Assembly: GCA_050250755.1 (NCBI GenBank)
Contig: JBFWOB010000028.1
Location: 1-64,000, forward strand
DNA from: Ga0077555 sp050250755
Lineage (GTDB): Bacteria > Pseudomonadota > Alphaproteobacteria > Rhizobiales > Hyphomicrobiaceae
DNA: 64,000 nt
Reading direction: 5' to 3'
Shown piece by piece: positions 61,006 to 64,000 of this stretch. The position numbers and the translations under genes were made by a program. Every line of letters begins with the position of its first letter. Position 1 is the first letter of the stretch. The notes below the pieces were generated by a model. The model did not search any database. It saw only the letters and a program-made list of their open reading frames with translations, and was not told the DNA's origin.

Positions 61006-62715
61006 ATGACATTGATTGGTTGGCTGCAGATCGCGCTGGTACTCGGCGCGGTCCTCGTCTGCGCTTGGCCGCTGGGCTTCTACATGGCGCGGTTGTTTCA
61101 GGGAGAGCGGACGCCTCTGTCTCCCCTCCTTCTTCCCATTGAGCGCGCGCTGTATCGTGTCGCTGGCATACCTGCTGAAAAGGAACAGTCCTGGCGCGCC
61201 TACACGCTGGCGATGCTCGCGTTCAACGGGGCTGGCTTCCTCCTTCTCTACGTACTCATGCGTCTGCAGGCGTATCTGCCGCTTAATCCACAGAACTTCG
61301 CCGGGGTGGCGCCCGATCTCGCCTTCAATACCGCAATGAGCTTTACGACCAACACCAATTGGCAGGCCTACGGTGGTGAGACGACCATGGGCCATCTCGT
61401 GCAGATGGCCGGACTCACCGTGCAGAACTTTCTGTCCGCTGCCACCGGCATCGCGCTGGCCGTCGCTGTCATGCGCGCCTTCGCGCGAAGCGCGGCGCAG
61501 ACCGTCGGCAACTTCTGGGTCGATATGACCCGCGCCACGCTCTACGTGCTGCTGCCGCTCTCGATCGTGCTTGCCATCGTATTCGTCCTGACCGGCATGC
61601 CGCAGACGTCTGCCGGCAGCATCGAGGCAACGACGCTCGAAGGTGCCAAACAAACGATCGCGCTCGGTCCGGTTGCCTCGCAGGAAGCCATCAAGCAACT
61701 CGGCACCAATGGTGGCGGCTTTTTCAATGCCAATGCCGCGCATCCCTTCGAGAACCCGAATGCATGGTCGAACGTGCTCTCCATCTGGAGCATGTTGCTC
61801 ATCTCGACCGCGCTCCCCTTCACGTTCGGACGCATAATCCGCGACCGGCGGCAAGGCTTCGTGTTGCTCATTGCCATGTATGCCCTCCTAACGACGGCGA
61901 CCGCCGTAGTCTATTGGGCCGAGGCCTCCGGCAATTCGCTGCTCGCAAAGGCCGGCGTCGACATCGCCGCGGGCAACATGGAAGGCAAGGAAGTCCGCTT
62001 CGGTCAGGCGCTTTCCGCGCTTTACGTCGTCGCGACAACGGGCCTGTCCTGTGGCGCCGTCAACACCATGCACAACTCGCTCATGCCGCTCGGCGGACTG
62101 ATGCCGCTATTTCTGATGCAGCTTGGTGAGATTTTACCCGGCGGTGTTGGCTCCGGCCTCTACGGCATGATCGTGATCGCCGTCCTGACCGTGTTCATCG
62201 CCGGCCTGATGGTCGGACGCACGCCCGAGTATCTTGGCAAGAAAATAGAAGCGCGCGAGATGAAGCTTGCCATGCTGGCGCTGCTCATCCTGCCGCTCAC
62301 CATCCTCGGATTCTCCGCGGCAGCAGCGATGATACCGAGCGCGCTCCAAAGCCTAGCCAACGCTGGTCCGCGCGGGCTCATTGAAATTCTTTATGCCTAC
62401 TCGTCCGCGACAGGAAACAACGGCTCGGCTTTCGCCGGGCTCTCGGCCAATACGCCTTGGTACAACACAACTCTCGGTATCGCGATGCTGCTCGGCCGCT
62501 TCGCCTACGTCGTGCCGGTGATGGCCATCGCAGGCGCTCTGGCCGCGAAAAAGAAGGTGCCTGTATCTTCCGGAACATTTCCTACGCACGGCCCCCTCTT
62601 CGTCGGTCTCTTGATCGGCGTGATCCTGATTCTCGGTGGATTGCAGTACTTCCCGGCGCTCGCGCTCGGTCCCATCGTCGAGCACTTCCTGATGCAGGCC
62701 GGCAAGGCTTTTTGA
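61006..62715 (+). CDS. kdpA: Potassium-transporting ATPase subunit KdpA
   Basis: 569 residues, normal length. The K+-binding channel subunit with four pore-loop repeats: SFTTNTNWQAYGGE, GTNGGGFFNANAAHPFENP, TTGLSCGAVNTMHNS and SATGNNGSAFAGL. About ten membrane helices. GGGAGG lies before the ATG at 61006. Part of the kdpFAB(C) operon. Confidence 0.97.
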   Translation: MTLIGWLQIALVLGAVLVCAWPLGFYMARLFQGERTPLSPLLLPIERALYRVAGIPAEKEQSWRAYTLAMLAFNGAGFLLLYVLMRLQAYLPLNPQNFAGVAPDLAFNTAMSFTTNTNWQAYGGETTMGHLVQMAGLTVQNFLSAATGIALAVAVMRAFARSAAQTVGNFWVDMTRATLYVLLPLSIVLAIVFVLTGMPQTSAGSIEATTLEGAKQTIALGPVASQEAIKQLGTNGGGFFNANAAHPFENPNAWSNVLSIWSMLLISTALPFTFGRIIRDRRQGFVLLIAMYALLTTATAVVYWAEASGNSLLAKAGVDIAAGNMEGKEVRFGQALSALYVVATTGLSCGAVNTMHNSLMPLGGLMPLFLMQLGEILPGGVGSGLYGMIVIAVLTVFIAGLMVGRTPEYLGKKIEAREMKLAMLALLILPLTILGFSAAAAMIPSALQSLANAGPRGLIEILYAYSSATGNNGSAFAGLSANTPWYNTTLGIAMLLGRFAYVVPVMAIAGALAAKKKVPVSSGTFPTHGPLFVGLLIGVILILGGLQYFPALALGPIVEHFLMQAGKAF

Positions 62716-62727
62716 GGAAGCCAACCC

Positions 62728-64000
62728 ATGACCAACAATGCGATCCCGCTCCTGGACGCTGTCATTCTTCGGCAAGCTGCACTGGATGCCTTTGGCAAGC
62801 TGATGCCCAGAAAGCTCGCGCGCAATCCCGTGATGTTCGTGACAGCCGTCGTCGCGCTACTCGTCACCCTGCTGTGCCTGCGCGATCTGCTCGCCGGTCG
62901 CGGCGGTCTCCTATTCTCTGGCCAAATCGCCGTCTGGCTATGGTTCACCGTGCTGTTTGCCAACTTCGCCGAGGCCATTGCCGAAGGGCGCGGCAAGGCG
63001 CACGCAGACGCTCTGAGATCGACACGTAGCGACACGCAATCCAAACTCCTCCTTCATCCTGACGACCCCAAGGATGATCTCTGGGAGCCGAAATCTGCCG
63101 ATCTTCTTGAGGTGGGCGAAGTCGTGCTCGTGGAGGCCGGCGACACCATTCCGGCCGACGGTGAGGTGATTGAGGGCATCGCTTCGGTCAATGAATCCGC
63201 CGTCACAGGCGAATCGGCACCTGTCATTCGCGAATCCGGTGGCGACCGCTCTGCGGTCACCGGAGGAACCATCGTTATCTCTGATTGGATCAAGGTGCGC
63301 GTCACCGCAGAGCCGGGCTCGTCGTTCCTCGACAAGATGATTGCATTCGTCGAAGGCGCGCAACGGCAGAAGACGCCGAACGAGCTGGCGCTCTCGATCC
63401 TGCTATCCGGCATGACGATGATCTTCCTGATTGCGGTGGCGACGCTTTGGGGCCTCGCCAGCTACTCCGGCACGGTGCTCTCGATCACGGTTCTGGTCGC
63501 ACTGCTCGTGACGCTGATCCCGACCACCATCGGCGGACTTCTCTCCGCTATTGGTATCGCAGGCATGGATCGGCTGATCCGCTTCAACGTGATGGCAACC
63601 TCAGGGCGTGCCGTGGAAGCGGCCGGCGATGTCGACACACTGCTGCTCGATAAGACCGGCACCATCACTTTCGGCAATCGTCTTGCGGCAGCTTTTATCC
63701 CCGCCCCCGGTGTTACGGAACGCGACGTGGCTGCTGCAGCACTCCTCTCGTCGCTTTCGGACGAGACTCCCGAAGGCCGCTCGATCGTTGCGCTCGCCAA
63801 GGGGCAGTATGGCCAGACCGAACCGAGCCTCGATACGTTGAAGGCGACGTTCATCCCGTTCTCGGCACAGACGCGGATCTCCGGCATCGACGTCGATGGC
63901 CGCAGCATCCGCAAGGGCGCCGTTGAAGCGGTGTTGAAGTCGATGGGCCAATCAATGCAAGAAACGCCCGTCGCTTTCCGCGAAGCCGTGGAAGGCATAT
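62728..64000 (+). CDS. kdpB: Potassium-transporting ATPase subunit KdpB, 3' end cut by window
   Basis: The first 424 residues of the P-type ATPase subunit are visible; the frame runs off the right edge. Motifs are TGES (residues 160-163) in the actuator domain, a TLIPTTIGG segment in the transport helix and DKTGT with phosphorylated Asp308. In E. coli KdpB the Ser of TGES is phosphorylated to switch the pump off, and it is conserved here (Ser163). It starts 12 bases after kdpA, with GAGG upstream. kdpC and regulators kdpDE would be expected beyond the window. Confidence 0.97.
   Translation, partial: MTNNAIPLLDAVILRQAALDAFGKLMPRKLARNPVMFVTAVVALLVTLLCLRDLLAGRGGLLFSGQIAVWLWFTVLFANFAEAIAEGRGKAHADALRSTRSDTQSKLLLHPDDPKDDLWEPKSADLLEVGEVVLVEAGDTIPADGEVIEGIASVNESAVTGESAPVIRESGGDRSAVTGGTIVISDWIKVRVTAEPGSSFLDKMIAFVEGAQRQKTPNELALSILLSGMTMIFLIAVATLWGLASYSGTVLSITVLVALLVTLIPTTIGGLLSAIGIAGMDRLIRFNVMATSGRAVEAAGDVDTLLLDKTGTITFGNRLAAAFIPAPGVTERDVAAAALLSSLSDETPEGRSIVALAKGQYGQTEPSLDTLKATFIPFSAQTRISGIDVDGRSIRKGAVEAVLKSMGQSMQETPVAFREAVEGI

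Noticed and set aside
38718..64000. Second copy of the tRNA-Lys 3' end (attR)
   Set aside because: A visual scan for the TTCGAGTCCTTG and GTACACCCACCA segments on both strands found none; a computed search is needed.

Overview
The window is high-GC (about 60% by eye) alphaproteobacterial DNA, most likely from the order Hyphomicrobiales. Supporting signs are a split methionine synthase beside an ArsR-methyltransferase gene and metF, a DUF815 ATPase gene divergent from yajC-secD-secF, an FnrL-type oxygen regulator, and several organosulfur-type flavin monooxygenases with ABC importers. The last feature recalls Hyphomicrobium-like methylotrophs; the genus is an inference.

Layout. 0-2.4 kb: a cytochrome oxidase subunit I gene, cut by the window edge, divergent from an FnrL-type regulator, with a perfect FNR box between them. 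2.4-5.4 kb: a MotB/OmpA-like and MotA/ExbB-like pair plus an inositol monophosphatase. 5.7-14.1 kb: PaiB-like protein, MarR-GNAT fusion, a minus-strand operon (metY, hydrolase, gamma-glutamyltransferase, unknown), an SMP-30-like protein and a luciferase-like oxidoreductase. 14.2-20.3 kb: DUF815 ATPase and the yajC-secD-secF export operon with three followers. 20.3-28.6 kb: SGNH hydrolase, sulfotransferase, alcohol dehydrogenase, gpmI, thioredoxin-like protein, AcuI-like reductase and a 27-residue membrane peptide with a hairpin leader. 28.8-34.7 kb: methionine/folate block (split metH, metF, ArsR-methyltransferase regulator with a likely operator). 34.9-38.6 kb: membrane and housekeeping genes including a type 5 uracil-DNA glycosylase, NYN protein and folK.

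38.6-44.7 kb is an accessory region. A tRNA-Lys gene is followed by an integrase broken by an in-frame stop, a truncated panE-like gene, an AT-rich gap, and then a tight four-gene operon with overlapping ends: soluble GT2 glycosyltransferase, acyl-CoA dehydrogenase-like protein, PIG-L deacetylase and NodS-like methyltransferase. The operon looks like a dedicated pathway for a modified amino-sugar compound and is the best candidate here for an undescribed system.

44.8-60.2 kb is a scavenging region with three complete ABC importers. Two are of the sulfonate/nitrate/taurine type, each with its own flavin monooxygenase, and a CmcJ/AsaB-like oxygenase gene lies between them. The third is of the spermidine/putrescine type and divergent from a prephenate-dehydratase-like solo protein. 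Two gene remnants are visible: the C-terminus of an FAD/NAD(P)-binding protein and the C-terminus of a histidine kinase. 60.8-64 kb holds the kdp potassium pump operon (a small upstream ORF, kdpF, kdpA, and kdpB cut by the window end).
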